Part shown: piece after piece, positions 1-11,937 of the stretch
Layout of the letters: each line of letters starts with the position of its first letter
How positions within the stretch are numbered: position 1 is the stretch's first letter
Source of the DNA: Catenaria anguillulae PL171
Lineage: Eukaryota; Blastocladiomycota; Blastocladiomycetes; Blastocladiales; Catenariaceae
Reading direction: 5' to 3'
DNA length: 64,000 nt
Assembly (NCBI GenBank): GCA_002102555.1
Contig: MCFL01000001.1
Coordinates: 1 to 64,000 of the forward strand
Made by a program: the position numbers and the translations under genes
Notes under the pieces: model-generated
The model's database searches: none
Told to the model about the DNA's origin: nothing
Seen by the model: only the letters and a program-made list of their open reading frames with translations

Positions 1-2089
1 GCACCCGCTGCGCCACCGGCACCGCCCAAGCTGACATTCATCAACGAGCCATGTGCCGATGACGGGCCGGACCCAGTCCCTGACGCCGACCCCTGGGTCG
101 ACCGTCCCTCGGCCCCGCTACCCGCCGTGGCCGCCGCATTCGAACCAAGCGCACCCAAAAACGATCCCAAGGGTTTGCTTGACCCACCCGTCAACACGCC
201 CATCATGCCGCCGGCCACCGCTGCAGCTGTCGACGACGCCGACCCACCCGTCCCTGCGATTCCCGCTGCCATGCCCGTGATCATCTCGGCATACTTGTCA
301 AGGTACTTTGCCAACACAGACTTTGCCAGCTCGGCTACAAGCCTGCCGCGACTCAACTTTGTGACTGTGGCCAACACATCCTTGTACAAGACAAACAGCT
401 CGGTGCTGGACGCAAGCACACTTGAATTGCCCTCATCCACAGCCAACTGACCGGCAAACCCGCCCACGACCTCGGCAATCCGGCGCTCTTCGGCCTCGAT
501 CATGGGCGCCAAGTAGGGCTCGAGAGCCTCGGACATGATGCCATATTGCGTGGGGACCTCGCCTTGAGCCACAGTCGTCCACCGCGACGTCAGCAGCTGC
601 TCAAACTCGACCGTCGCCTTCATGGTTTTCGCCAGCAATTTCACGGCTGACCCGGTTTCCTTGTCCTTTGGTGCATTCTGCGCCGCGTCCATAAGCCCCT
701 GGCGCGTGTCGGTGGCAAACTTGCAGCAAATGTCATGGTCGGCACGCCAGGGCCCTGGAAAGATGGCGGAATGGTCGTCGTCGTAGAGCTTGAGGTAGCG
801 CTTGAGCCAGGAAAAGCGGCGGGGCACGTTTTCGAGCGAGGTGAGCTGATGGGGATCGAGTGAGTTCTTGTGTGCATAGATGGGCGTGCGCCGAAGGCAA
901 AAAAATGAGGAGCACACGTACCTCGTCCTTGCCGTTGAACAACGTGCGATACTCGCGCAACACGAGCGACGCGTACCAGTCGAGCAATTGCTGCCTGCCG
1001 CTGGGTTCAAGCCCGTCCAAGACCAAGCACGCTTCATGAAGCACGTTGCGGTCGGCAGTGGGCTGCAGTTGCGCTTGCGAAGTGAATGAGGCATCAAACA
1101 GGTCGAGGATTTGCTTGCGGAGGTCGGATTGAATAAAGTGCAGCGAGTTGATGAGTTGTGCGACTTTGGGCACGTTGCGGTATGAGCGAAAGTGCGTTTC
1201 AAGTTGTCGGATAGCCTAAGTCATGCCATGAGGACAACGTGAGCACCTGTTCATCTACCGACGGACGGAGGGAAGTTAAACGGTAATGTACCTGAAGCAG
1301 CGGGACAATCTGTCTGTACTCGCGCCTGGACGCGTGCTCCTTGAGTTGCTTGACAGCCAAGCTCAGCATCGACAGCCGCCTCAGAACGGCCATGGACTGC
1401 GTCAAGTTGCGTTTTGCATAATCCAACGACTTGATATCCCTCGTCATGTCCACAACAACCCGCTCCGACTCTTTGGATTTCTCCTTGATCGACACAATGT
1501 GGCCCACGAGTTCCTGCATGGCCTTTGTCACGAGCTCGAGCTCATTTGCCGACGCGGCTGTCGTTCCTCCTGCCACGGAGGATGCAGCTGGGCCATCCCC
1601 ACTGGTTGCCTCTGAAGCTGCCGAGCCTGTTTGCTGTCGTAAATTATCCTGGATCTTGTCATCCAAAGCCGCCACGCGCCGCCGCAGCGTCGAGAGCAGC
1701 GAATCAATTTGGGCAATCGACGACTGGTTTGGGAACAGGAGGTTGACGTGTGACACGGCATCAAAGCGCGGGTCGTCCAGTGGCGACGACGAGGACGCGT
1801 TGAGCAGCGAGTTTTCATGTTGTTTGGCGGAGTTGGACGGGGATGTGGGCGAGGCGGTCGAGGAAAACAGATTGGATGACGAAGGCGTCGCGGTGAAGAG
1901 CGCAAAAGACGAGGGAGTTTTGCCGAGTGACGGCGGCGGGGGTGGTGGAGGGGGTGGGACAAGAAGACTGCCGCCAGCACCGCGGTTCGGGCTCAAGGTG
2001 CTGCCTCCCCGATTGGCTGGGGCCGGCGGTGGCGGAAGAGTTGCCGTGGATGGTGATGGCGGGGCAGAGTAGTTGGGAGGTGGCGGCAT
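1..2089 (-). CDS. VPS53: Vps53, GARP/EARP tethering complex subunit (3' end beyond window)
   Basis: Vps53 is the core subunit of the GARP complex, which tethers endosome-derived vesicles at the trans-Golgi. Three exons are visible: 2089-1292, 1215-922 and 845 to the left edge, joined by GT-AG introns of 76 bp each that keep the frame. After a proline- and serine-rich leader of about 100 residues comes the family N-terminal coiled-coil region: the DDPRFDAV stretch, SIAQIDSLLSTLRRRVAALD, then the hallmark YAKRNLTQSMAVLRRLSML. The second exon continues with AIRQLETHFRSYRNVPKVAQ and the third with ENVPRRFSWLKRYLKLYDD, all in family order. The start is the ATG at 2089, the first in frame. The C-terminal half lies outside the window. 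The polyproline leader is longer than in yeast or animal Vps53. Identification is from motif recognition, not a search. Confidence 0.87.
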
Positions 2090-2611
2090 GGTGGGGTGTT
2101 GATCTGCGGCGGCGAGGATGGGTGCGAACCTCGGGCAGGCTCGGGTCCTGAATTAAAGTAGAGGGTATTCAAGTCCTAATTCATTGGGTGGCTATGTCGT
2201 TGCATGAGGTTGTCTCGGCCACATTGACATTTGAGCGATTGTCGACGTCGTCGACGGCTCAAGTACTAGTATTAATAAGTGGAGTTTTGTAGCAGAACGT
2301 CGTGGCGGTTCGCTTAGCTTTCTGTAAACAACTTACGCCATTCGATGACTCTTCTGCATGAGGATGGACTGCAGAGTGCGGGTGCTGCGTGTGTGCGTAC
2401 ACATTTAGGCTTTGGTACATGCACAGGACTTGCTTTCATGATCAAGGCACAGACGGCGTGTAACGAAAAGCCTATTCCATTCCAAAGAAATGACCCTAAA
2501 GGAATAACACACTTGGGGTATCACATGATCATGCACAAAACAAAGAGAGAAATCTGGGAATGAAGGGATCGAAAGGTCCACCAACATGTACAGGGGCGAC
2601 ATCTCATTCGG
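2090..2611. other. Intergenic spacer between VPS53 and the NDT80-like gene
   Basis: About 520 bp between the VPS53 start and the end of the next minus-strand gene. It must hold the VPS53 promoter and the 3' end of the NDT80-like gene. A GTCGAC-rich near-palindrome sits around 2240-2255. I see no credible coding region or RNA gene. Confidence 0.5.
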
Positions 2612-4060
2612 TCAAGTGCTGTCCTCGTCCGCATAATGCGAAGGGGGGCGACTGCGAACAATGATGGGCTCCGACTGGCACGACGCAACCACTCCAATGC
2701 GCTCGCCACCTCGTGTGTACGCAACAACGTCCACAATCACCGTAAACGTTGCGGGGCACTGCTCGGCTTTATTACCCTCTGAGTCGCGGCACTTAGCCGT
2801 CGACTTCTTGCGCCGCTTGGACTGGGACGGCTCGCTCGCGCGACGACTTGCCGTGTCTGGAGTCGCGCATGCGAACATAATACCGGCGAAATGCGCACGC
2901 CGGGACAAATACTCTATGCTCGGGATATCCAGCCACCCGTTAGGCTCGCATACCGCTGGCTCGACAGTCGCCATGGTGCCGCGCGCACGCCCGCGGGTCG
3001 CTTGCAGAAGGTCGATTTGCACCTTGGTTCCGGTTCGGACAACGGTTGGGTGAATCTTGAATGAGGCGCACTCAAACTGGTCGCTGCCGACTTGCACGAT
3101 GCATGGGAATGTGAATGCGGTATCAACCAAGGCCAGGGACGCCACGTCCGCGGAAATGGAGTCGGTCGGTGCCGCCGTGAAACAGGCAAAGATCTCTGTC
3201 TGGTTACGCCGGTATGCCGTTGGACGCCCGCGAATCCGGTGAAAGCCCTTGTCCATGCGTGCTTGGGCTTGGAAAGCGTAAGAGATTTCGATCCCGTTAC
3301 CTCTGGCAGCAGACTCGGACGACGGATCCACAACCCGGCGAAACACACGTGCTTGGTTGTCGACCAACAACCGGTTGCGAAACGAGGGACCACCGCCGTT
3401 GGCAAGCGATTCCCACTTGGTTCTCCGCGTACGTGACGAAACCAACGGCGGATCAGTGGCAGGTGAGGAGCGAATGACTTGCTGAGAAAACGTGAATGCT
3501 TCCGCTGCGGGTGAAGGGGAAACGACTTGGTGATGGAAAGGGAATGATTCTGCTGCGGGAGAGGGTGTAGAAAACGGATAAGCTGATTGGGCGGTCGTGT
3601 ACTCTGGCCCAAACGTTGCGATGATTAGGCACTGCGAGACAGCAGTCATCGTTGTTGCTGTTGAAGTGGACACGTCCGAAAAGAGCGAGCTGGTTGGCGA
3701 AGACGGTCCGCTGGACGCAAGGAAGGACCCAAAAAGTATCCCAGCATCAGCTGCAGGTGGACACGCGTTGACGGTGGTTGGCATCTGGATTGGGGGAATT
3801 GACGTGCTGCTTGGCAATAGCGACATGGTTGCCGTGTTTTGTAGGTTTTGTTGCGGGTCGGCACATGAGCTCTCGAACGCCGTTGTGGTCACGTTGGTAC
3901 GCCACGAGTGTGACGATGCCGTGGCACAGAATGAATCTACTTGACTCACCAGAAAATTGCCCGGTTCGTCAATGGATTGGGAAGAGATGGGAAGGACGGA
4001 AGAGCAAAACGAGTCATCGATAGCTCTTTGACTGCCCCCATGAGCGGCAGCAGCAATCAT
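2612..4060 (-). CDS. NDT80/PhoG-like DNA-binding transcription factor
   Basis: The C-terminal half looks like the Ndt80/PhoG (and MYRF) Ig-fold DNA-binding domain. It has an AYRRNQTEIFACF strand that resembles the family YRRN motif, a long middle section ending in a basic KRRKK stretch, then FTVIVDVVAYT and the near-diagnostic closing motif EPIIVRSRPPSHY. Family members control meiosis, phosphate and nutrient responses or vegetative incompatibility in fungi. The N-terminal 270 residues are rich in Ser, Thr and Pro, as in many activation domains. The first in-frame ATG is at 4060, giving 482 residues. The same frame stays open upstream to about 4285 without an ATG, and a different frame starts with ATG at 4371, so an extra short 5' exon is possible. 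The family call is from motif recognition. The biological role is unknown. Confidence 0.72.
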   Translation of the reverse strand: MIAAAAHGGSQRAIDDSFCSSVLPISSQSIDEPGNFLVSQVDSFCATASSHSWRTNVTTTAFESSCADPQQNLQNTATMSLLPSSTSIPPIQMPTTVNACPPAADAGILFGSFLASSGPSSPTSSLFSDVSTSTATTMTAVSQCLIIATFGPEYTTAQSAYPFSTPSPAAESFPFHHQVVSPSPAAEAFTFSQQVIRSSPATDPPLVSSRTRRTKWESLANGGGPSFRNRLLVDNQARVFRRVVDPSSESAARGNGIEISYAFQAQARMDKGFHRIRGRPTAYRRNQTEIFACFTAAPTDSISADVASLALVDTAFTFPCIVQVGSDQFECASFKIHPTVVRTGTKVQIDLLQATRGRARGTMATVEPAVCEPNGWLDIPSIEYLSRRAHFAGIMFACATPDTASRRASEPSQSKRRKKSTAKCRDSEGNKAEQCPATFTVIVDVVAYTRGGERIGVVASCQSEPIIVRSRPPSHYADEDST

Positions 4061-6182
4061 GGGCAGAATCGGGCGATCCGGCAGGTAGGAATTGAAGTGA
4101 TCGGGGAAAAGAACAGTCTGAGGGGAAGGAAAGTTGGGGAGGGTGTTGATAGGGATGGAACAAGTACGGTGGAGATGCGGCTCTTGCCAGTGGTCAAGGA
4201 AGCAAAGTGGGCCGGAGCAGAAATCAAGTGGAGCAATAAGGTGTGCGTGCTGCCGATAGCCAGTGCAGGTGTTGGAAATGGACACGAGTTGAGGGCCGCC
4301 CCATTGTGCAAGTGAACCGTGGTCCTCCAGTTGAGGGACACCCCCTGGCTTGGGTCTTCAATATTGTACATTCGACTCGTCAGTGTAAGATCAGGGTAAC
4401 AAGATGGTCATCAGCATAGAACAAGAAACCGATGCACACAGGGTATCATCATTCTTCAATGGTAACAAAAAATCCCGTGAAGTTTCTCGTTGGGCGAATT
4501 GGGCGACGGGCGTCGTCATGGTGAACTGAGCAGGAAGAACAGCTCCTTTAATGGGTATCATGGGAAGTATTGGGCGACTTGTTGGAGAAAGCGTGGCACA
4601 TGTATTCGGCCACAGTGAAAGGTCACAGAGAGCTCGAGTGCGGACGCAGAAGCGACGAAAACTGGTGGGAGGTGATCGGGAAGATGGGGTCGAGACGTCT
4701 GGAACGTCGAGACAGGGCGGAGGGCAGGTTTTGTGTTAACATTGTTGTTCTGACGTCTTGGTGGCTGCAGAGTGGGTCTGTGCGCATGCTTTGAAAAGCA
4801 TCGCAAAATGCTGAAATAGGGACCAATATAACCTGCAGCGGAGAGATGGTACGGTCGCTACGTCGGCGCGCGAGACCAGCAAGCAATAATGCGTCAAGCG
4901 TTGCATGAACGCCACGCTTGTGATCGCCTCGATCAGGCCATCTCCCAGTGTAAGTATCTCCCTCTTCAACAGCGAGGTTTCCGTCCCCGTCTTGTAGCCC
5001 CTACTCCATCTCCTTGACGCCGTTGCTGTGGACGCCAATCGCCGATGGTCTGCGACAACACGTCTCGACTACCACCTGAAGATGATTTTGCTCCCTGTTT
5101 GGAGAAACGTTCAGGACTCCACGCTTAAGCCAATGTGCCACCGTTGCCGGTTTTCATTGCTTTCCGTTCCTTTGCCAAGCACTGATAAGACGCTCAACAG
5201 GAAGACACAGCAGATGATTCATGTTGCCTCAGATCACATTCATACGTGTATTGTTCGACCCCTTTGTACTACTTGAGTGGGGATGGCGAGAGTCGACCAT
5301 AAGACTAACAAATCTGTTGCCGCCATCCAACAGCAATGGGAAGTGCCGTGTGTACTCTGTCGACGGCCTCTCGCCGTGCTGCTGGGAGTGTTGAAGGAGG
5401 CAAGTTTATGGGAGGGAGAGTCTCACACACGGCCAACTACACACGTTGGCCGTTTCAAGTAATTCAAGTTTCAAGGTAGCCAACAGTTGGGTTCGCGCGC
5501 AATGCTGTTGAGGTACTGAAATTGAATTTTCAAACAAGCAGAGCGCATGCAACACAATGCATGACATGGCGCTCCAGCGTTGGGTTGTTGCACTCAAAGT
5601 CTCGATCTTTGGTTACCATCATCGATCCAACGTCTGAAACGTGTCTCACCCGAGTCAGCAGTGATTGTTTCGCTTTCGATCATCCAGTTGATCGTCTGTA
5701 ACGATTATCTTTTGCTTCCATTCCCGTCGAGAGGTGCATGTGATCGAAAGTACGGTGCCGGATCTTCATATGATACATAAGACTCTGCTCCTGAAAAGCC
5801 TTGACGAGGCAGGCCGGATACATTGTGGTTCGTTGGCGTTGTGCCTGGCCGACATCCTGTCTCAGCAACACCAACACCAGGGCACGCTTCCATGAAGCAC
5901 AGGAAATAGGTACTGTATCGTACAGCTGGGCCATGTACGGCGGGCAAAGGGAATTGAATGTGTGTACAGCGATAAACCAATCAAGGCAGGTTGGAAAGGG
6001 AGAGAAGGAAAGAAGAAGTCAAACGGGAAAATCGAAGAATTGGTGAGCACGGGAAATGCTCAACCAGGAAGGGGGGGTGAAAAGAATATGTGCAAATAAA
6101 ACAACCATCAGAAGCAGAATCAAGCCAAAACTGGGGAGGGGTAGTACCCAACATATTCACAAATATACACAACAGCGATTGC
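4061..6182. other. Long spacer without a supported gene
   Basis: About 2.1 kb between the NDT80-like gene and the 3' end of the CTL transporter gene. All open frames here are short, mostly lack ATG starts and show no recognisable motif. The first 300 bp may hold an upstream exon of the NDT80-like gene (ATG at 4371). A perfect 9-bp inverted repeat lies at 5429-5453. Otherwise I see nothing. Confidence 0.45.
5429..5453. repeat. Perfect inverted repeat (9-bp arms, 7-nt loop)
   Basis: ACGGCCAAC at 5429-5437 is followed by a 7-nt spacer and its exact reverse complement GTTGGCCGT at 5445-5453. Several TTCAAG copies follow directly. It could form a hairpin or be a dyad binding site. It lies in the gene-poor stretch, so its role cannot be assigned. 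Confidence 0.6.
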
Positions 6183-8484
6183 TCAATACCTGAACCGCTC
6201 AAACGCGCCATGTGCCTCCTCCAAATGCCTCGTCTTGTTATCGACATCAATCGCAAAGCACAAGTAGGTAGCATCCACAACGTGCGTGAGCACCTGTCCC
6301 CAGAACCGCATAACGGCCCACCCGATCCACATGCCAACCACAATGACTGCCCGCAAACTACTCGCGTCCGTGCCCACAGGCGCGCCCGTCCCATCCTCTG
6401 TATCTGCACGCATGGCCGTCACAATGCCCAGCCCAACCACGCCCGACAAGATGGCATTGCCCAAGAGCAACACGGCTTTTGCAAACGCATCACGAATCAC
6501 GGCCGACGACACGGACCGCGCCAGCAGCTTTGACGAAGCGCGCGCCGACGTCAAGTAAGCCTTGCCCGTGATGGCTGCATACACCATGGCGTAATGATTA
6601 ACCACTTGCAACACGCGCAACACCCAAGCGACCAGCGGCGCAATGGCCCATGCTGCGGCTTTGCCAATGGCCGCCAGCACGGGCGCGGCGGGACCCAGCG
6701 CAACACTCAACGTGGTACCATGATCGGCCCATGCCTGCTGCACGCCCCGTTTCACGTGCCGCACATACACGCCATGGACAAACCGCGCGACTTGCAGAGC
6801 ACTTGCGACCAGTGCGCCCGCACACGCCGTGCCAAGCAGTGTGGTGGACGACCGGATGAGCGCTCGGCGCGCGCGTTCCGTGCCCGAAAGCTTGGACGTG
6901 GTGCGCGAAAAGTACCAGTGGTGCACAATGCACGCGAGCGCCATGCGGTGGATGCACGAAATGACCTGTGTGGTCCAGACGAGCATGCACGTGTAAAACA
7001 CGAGCGTGGGCGTCCAAGAGAGCCCGAGGATCCATGAGTCGAGCACAAGGGTTGGGTCAGTAGGCATGTTGGGGAGAAGGCCGAGCAGTGCAGACGTCAT
7101 GGAGATGAAGCGTGCGACGGTTGCGATCCACAGGATAATGTACAGCAGCGACACGCACAGCAGGGCCAGCGACAGGACAAAGATGGACGGGTTGTTGCTG
7201 AGGACGTGTGTGGCGAGCTGCAGCACACGAATCGTCAGCTCAATGTGGTCCCGCTGCACATAGGTCACAAGGGCAAACACGGTGCCCGACACGACCGTGG
7301 TCACCAGCACAAGCACGAGAAAGGCGGCTTGCGCGAGCGAGGCTTGTGACGTGGCCGGGTGCTGGAAGAGGAGCGCAAGCGCCCAACCAGTAAGGGCGAC
7401 GCAAGCAGAGGGAATAAAGAGGATGGTGGCCCATACGATGACGCGTACAAAGGCGCCCATGAGCAGGACCCAAAGCGCGCCAAGGATGCACGAGAGGACA
7501 AATGTGGAGATGAGAACGGGGATTGCGTCGCGGATGGCAAGGAGCATGCTGGGCGTCGGTAGAGCAACGGTGGGTGTTGGTGGCTGTGTCAGAAACACAA
7601 ACAGGAAGACCAGTGAGAATATACACAAGACGCCAAGAGCACAAAAACATACGTACAGCAGGTGTCAACCACAGAGCAAGCGAGATAAACACGAGCACAA
7701 TCGAGCACACGACAAACAAAACGGCCCAGAGCGCATCGTTGGGCGGCAGCGCAATCGGCAACTTTTGCCAGACGCTTGCAAACCCAGTGCTTGTCAACCA
7801 TGGCATTGCGCCAGCCCCTTGGCCACCACCATCGTCGTCTCCGTCCTCATCCTCGTCGGACGTTCCCGCCCCGCCGCCTTCTTCCTCATCCAAAAGCCGG
7901 CCTTCCTCGTCTTCGTCGTTGGGTAACAGCGCGCGATACGCCTCGTCGTCTGGCGATCCCACATGCTCTGCCTGGAACAGGGCGTTGGATTGGGTCATGG
8001 CAACGGGCGTTGGCAGCCACTTTTCCATTTGCCGGTGCATGTGTGCATCGTGGTTGTGCTCGTGCTCGAGACTGTCGGCGAGATATTGTTCCGTGTCATC
8101 TGCGGGATGATGATGATGCTGCTGCGATGTCTGTTGGTGATAGGGATGTTGTAACGGCGGTAGCACAGGAAGCGAGGGAGCTGCTACATGTGCCGCGACG
8201 GTGGATGCAGAGGAGGCGGACGGAGCTGGCGCAGGCACGGGAGGTGGTGGAGGGAAGCCGCGGTCGGTCGTGCCCGAGGCAAAAGGGTCAAGGTACGCGT
8301 CGTCGTCCATCATGTCGCCGACACCGTTTTCGTGTGTCGGCTGCAGGGATGCTGATTGGCTGTCAAAGGGAACGCATACAAGTGAGCTTGCCAGGAGGTC
8401 GCGGGCGGAAAGAGTCAACTGGAGGCTGGACGACGAGACGTACGATTGGTCGAGCTGATAGCTATGCGGGTGTTGGCTGGCCAT
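6183..8484 (-). CDS. PNS1: Choline-transporter-like (CTL/SLC44, Pns1) membrane protein
   Basis: Predicted 742-residue polytopic membrane protein of the choline transporter-like family, which in fungi includes Pns1. Exon 1 (8484-7657) encodes a hydrophilic acidic N-terminal tail with polyproline, a His-rich run and long Asp/Glu/Gly tracts, ending in the first membrane segment LFVVCSIVLVFISLALWLT. A 73-bp intron (7656-7584, GTACGT...CAG) leads to exon 2 with many further hydrophobic helices. Family-like signatures near the C-terminus are NHYAMVYAAITGKAYLTSA, the STTLLGTACAGAL helix and CFAIDVDNKTRHLEEAHGAF, which resembles the CTL ending in which a di-acidic, His-containing sequence follows the last helix. 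Start is the ATG at 8484. Substrate choice is not visible in the sequence, and fungal Pns1 is not firmly a choline carrier. It probably sits in the plasma membrane or an organelle membrane. Confidence 0.82.
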
Positions 8485-10511
8485 GGTGTCATGGGACGTG
8501 AAGAAAGCGGAGTGTCGCAGCGATTGCCCAAGGTGAGAATTGTGAACGATATGCCTTTACATGGAAGATTGCCTCCACCCAGATTTGCGCACGAGTCCTT
8601 TCATGAGCTTTGTATACTACTTAATGCAGAAAAGATCGGCACGCGACCCTGACACCTTGGCCGACACGACACGACAGCGACTTCCGAGACTCAAGAGGGC
8701 GCTGCCAAACGGCATACAGATTATGGGAGGAGAATACATCAGAACGGGTATCACCAAGCCATTTTTGAACAAAAAGGAAGCAACGATAAAGCAACATGAA
8801 ACATTGTGGGTCGAATTGGAGCGCACACAATGTCGGCCACCCCCCCGCCAGAGTCGTCGGTGCATGCTTGCCTCAAATTACTCTCCATTAAGTGGAGCAC
8901 CCGAAGACGGTCGTTGAGGCGGAGATGGCGACAGTGGCTTTGGAAGAATTGGGATTGTGTGCGGATGGGTTTCAAAAGGGGATGCTTGGCGTCGTGATGA
9001 CGCAGGTTTGGGACGAACGGGAACAGCATGGTGAGGATCAACTAGATGCACTTCAGTTGTGACTCGTGAGTGTACATTGACGACGACCCAACATGTCCCG
9101 CCGTTGCATATTGAGGTATGAATGGCAGTGTTGAGTGGCATGTTGGTCGACCACCTTTCCGCGACCGATTGAGCGCTGGGTGGGCCATGTCTGTCAAGTA
9201 GGGATGTGGAAACGTCGGATGCCTAGGGCGAGAGGTCGCCAAAGCGTGCTGCGTGCAATGTCCTTCAACAACCAGTGGAGCAGTACCTGCATCGCCAAGC
9301 AATCGTTGCAGGTATGTCCATTCTACAAGATTACTCGTACTTATCGCTCGCATAGTTGGGAGAATAAAGATATAGCGGTGCATCGCTGGAAGCGCTTGCA
9401 TTTGCAGCTGTGCTTGATGGTCCCCGGGCAGTGTCAGGTGTCAGAGGCTCTGGGCAGTCGGGGCAAGAACTTCATGTTTGGTCGCGCAAGGGCCTCAAGC
9501 GGACGAGATGAGGCTGTCGTTGGACGTGATCTCGGCTTCGGGCAAAACATCTGCTTGAGCTGAGCTGGGGTTGGTCTCTGCAGCAGTCGATGGGCGATGG
9601 ATGAGCTCCGTTGGGTTTGGGTTCATTTCATTTCGCTGTCTGCGCTTCCTCGAAAATAGGACAAATGCGACGAGTCAACTGCCTGAGCGCATTGAGGATT
9701 TGGCTTTAGAGCTGGTCCAATTCGCTCCACATGTACAGAGCCAACACGAAACCATGCATCTTTCTTGCCGCTGGGTGTTTCGTTGCATCGTGACTGTGGA
9801 TGGTGCCCTTTCCTCCATGTTATGCTACGGCGGCGACGGGCAAGGCGTGTTGGCCTCCCGTTCTTGGTGCCAAGGCACGAGTAGAAACAGGTAACCAATG
9901 CGGGTATTGGAACTACTAAGTAGTTTCGTTTTAATACGATTCGATGACAAACCTGCCAGCATCGCCCAGAGATGCATGCAAAAATCCATCCCTGTGCGTC
10001 ACACACTTGCAATCTTGATTGGTCATGGTGGGGTGTGCGCCGAACCACTTCATCCGCCAAGAGCGCTGTCGGCGTCGTCGCGGTTACCGGCCGTTCTCCG
10101 TCGTGCTGGTCGTCCCAATCGTTCGATGAGTCGAGTGGCGGAATGAGCCGGGATCACGTCGACTTTGACCGGGATTGTGCCATGCGATGCGGCTTGCCTC
10201 GGGTCGGTTGGAGCCAACGGACACGATCAGGCAGCAAGACAAGAGTCATTTTCAAAAGCGTGTGTGCGATGCGGCGTGTGCGCGATCTTGGCCGTCATCA
10301 GCACGACGCAGCCCGCCGATTACCGATTGCGTGGTGAGACAATCCTCACAATCCCAACAAAACACAAAAAACATACGCTTGGACGGACTCACCAACCCAA
10401 CTTCAATAAAGCCCATCCCGCGCCCTCACTCTCTCTGTCCGCGCTCGCCCGAGTTGAACGCACTGCACTGCACGCACGCATCAAACCAAACCACCCGTCC
10501 ATCTATCCACC
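8485..10511. other. Spacer between divergent CTL transporter and PDX1 genes
   Basis: About 2.0 kb separating two genes transcribed away from each other. It should contain both promoters. Open frames on either strand (for example 9042-9401 minus and 9623-10060 minus) are short, have no family motifs, and mostly lack ATG starts. The last 130 bp before PDX1 is A/C- and C/T-rich and is probably its 5' leader. Confidence 0.45.
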
Positions 10512-11588
10512 ATGTCCTTCACCCCCGCCGCCAACCTCGCCAACGGCCACGCAGCCGCCGCCAGCTCGCAAGTGTCCGAGGAGCAGCTCCGCCAACAGTT
10601 TATCCTCAAGGCCGGTCTTGCCCAGAACCTCAAGGGCGGCGTTATCATGGACGTTGTCAACGCCGAGCAAGCACGCATTGCCGAGGAGGCCGGCGCCGTT
10701 GCCGTCATGGCCCTCGAGCGTGTGCCCGCCGATATCCGCAAGGATGGTGCGTGTCCCCCTTCCTTCTTTTGAGTGTCCCCGTACCTTCGTGCTTGCCATT
10801 CACATGACCCCACCGGCTGACCTCTGACCTGCCCGCCCCCCCCCCCCCCTCTCCCGTCGCTTTCATCAGGTGGTGTTGCCCGCATGTCGGACCCCAAGAT
10901 GATCAAGGAGATCCAGGCCGCCGTGACCATCCCCGTCATGGCCAAGGTGCGCATTGGCCACCTTGTCGAGGCGCAAATTATCCAACACCTTGCCGTCGAC
11001 TTTATCGACGAGTCCGAGGTGCTGACGCCCGCCGACGAAACCCACCACATTGACAAGCACGCCTACAAGATTCCGTTTGTGTGCGGTGCACGCAACTTGG
11101 GCGAGGCCCTGCGCCGAGTCAACGAGGGTGCCGCCATGATTCGCACCAAGGGCGAGGCCGGCACGGGGGATGTGGTCGAGGCTGTGCGCCACGCACGTAC
11201 CATGATGTCGGAGATTCGCAAGGCTCAGCACATGAGTGCCGACGAGTTGTACAACTATGCCAAGGAGATTGGCGCGCCTTACCATTTGCTCAAGGAAACG
11301 GCAAGGTTGGGTCGGTTGCCCGTGGTCAACTTTGCGGCCGGCGGCGTGGCCACACCCGCAGATGCCGCGCTCATGATGCAGCTTGGCATGGACGGCGTGT
11401 TTGTGGGCTCTGGTATCTTCAAGTCGGGCGATCCGGCAAAGCGCGCAAAGGCCATTGTTCAGGCCGTCACCCACTTCAACGACCCGGCCGTGTTGGCCAC
11501 CGTGTCTGAGGACTTGGGTGAGGCCATGGTTGGCATCAACTGCGACACGCTTCCCGAGGCCGAGCAGTTTGCCAAGCGCGGCTGGTAA
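10512..11588 (+). CDS. PDX1: Pyridoxal 5'-phosphate synthase lyase subunit (PdxS/SNZ)
   Basis: PdxS makes pyridoxal 5'-phosphate from ribose 5-phosphate, glyceraldehyde 3-phosphate and ammonia supplied by the glutaminase PdxT/SNO. Exons 10512-10746 and 10870-11588 give 317 residues, normal for the family. Key features are [20 protein letters not shown], the [11 protein letters not shown] loop created exactly by splicing, the VMAKVRIGH strand with the Schiff-base lysine, and [11 protein letters not shown] with the second active-site lysine, followed by the phosphate-binding [20 protein letters not shown] and [11 protein letters not shown]. The 123-bp intron has a GTGCGT donor and a run of 14 C (10836-10849) near its 3' end. 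ATG at 10512 has a CACC context. The glutaminase partner gene is not next to it, unlike the SNZ/SNO pairs of yeast. Confidence 0.97.
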
Positions 11589-11937
11589 GCATTTCCTGGT
11601 TTGTCGTTGGCCCGTGAATGGCTCAAAGACTTTTTTTTTTTGCTTTGTATTATATGAAGTCTTTTTCATTTTCCTGGCTGTTTGCTGATTTGGCTTGGTA
11701 GTGACCCACCCTTTGGTTGATATACTTGTTTTCCAAATGAATGATTTGTGAGGTTTGCAGATGATACATTCACTTGACATGTCCCGCATTCCATACTCTC
11801 AGTGCCTACCATGTTTTTCGGAGTTGATGTTGAAGAACCGTCGAAACAAGTATACATGGCAGCTCGGATCAAGAAGAGAGCAACGGTAAATGTACCAATC
11901 TATACATGTGCAAAGTTATTCTGACGCCGCTCGCTCC
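11589..11937. other. Convergent 3' spacer between PDX1 and NTA1
   Basis: About 350 bp holding the 3' untranslated regions of two genes that run toward each other. A run of ten T at 11632-11641 lies just past the PDX1 stop. No coding potential is seen. Confidence 0.5.

Noticed and set aside
2120-2150. A GGTTCGCACCC-like sequence on the minus strand resembling a tRNA T-arm
   Set aside because: No acceptor, D or anticodon arms can be drawn around it.
9042-10060. Minus-strand frames of 119 and 145 codons in the CTL-PDX1 spacer
   Set aside because: No motif, no sensible splice partners, and no similarity to neighbouring families.
10165-10827. Plus-strand frames of over 200 codons overlapping the start of PDX1
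   Set aside because: Out of frame with the certain PDX1 exon 1; composition is just the other reading of the same sequence.
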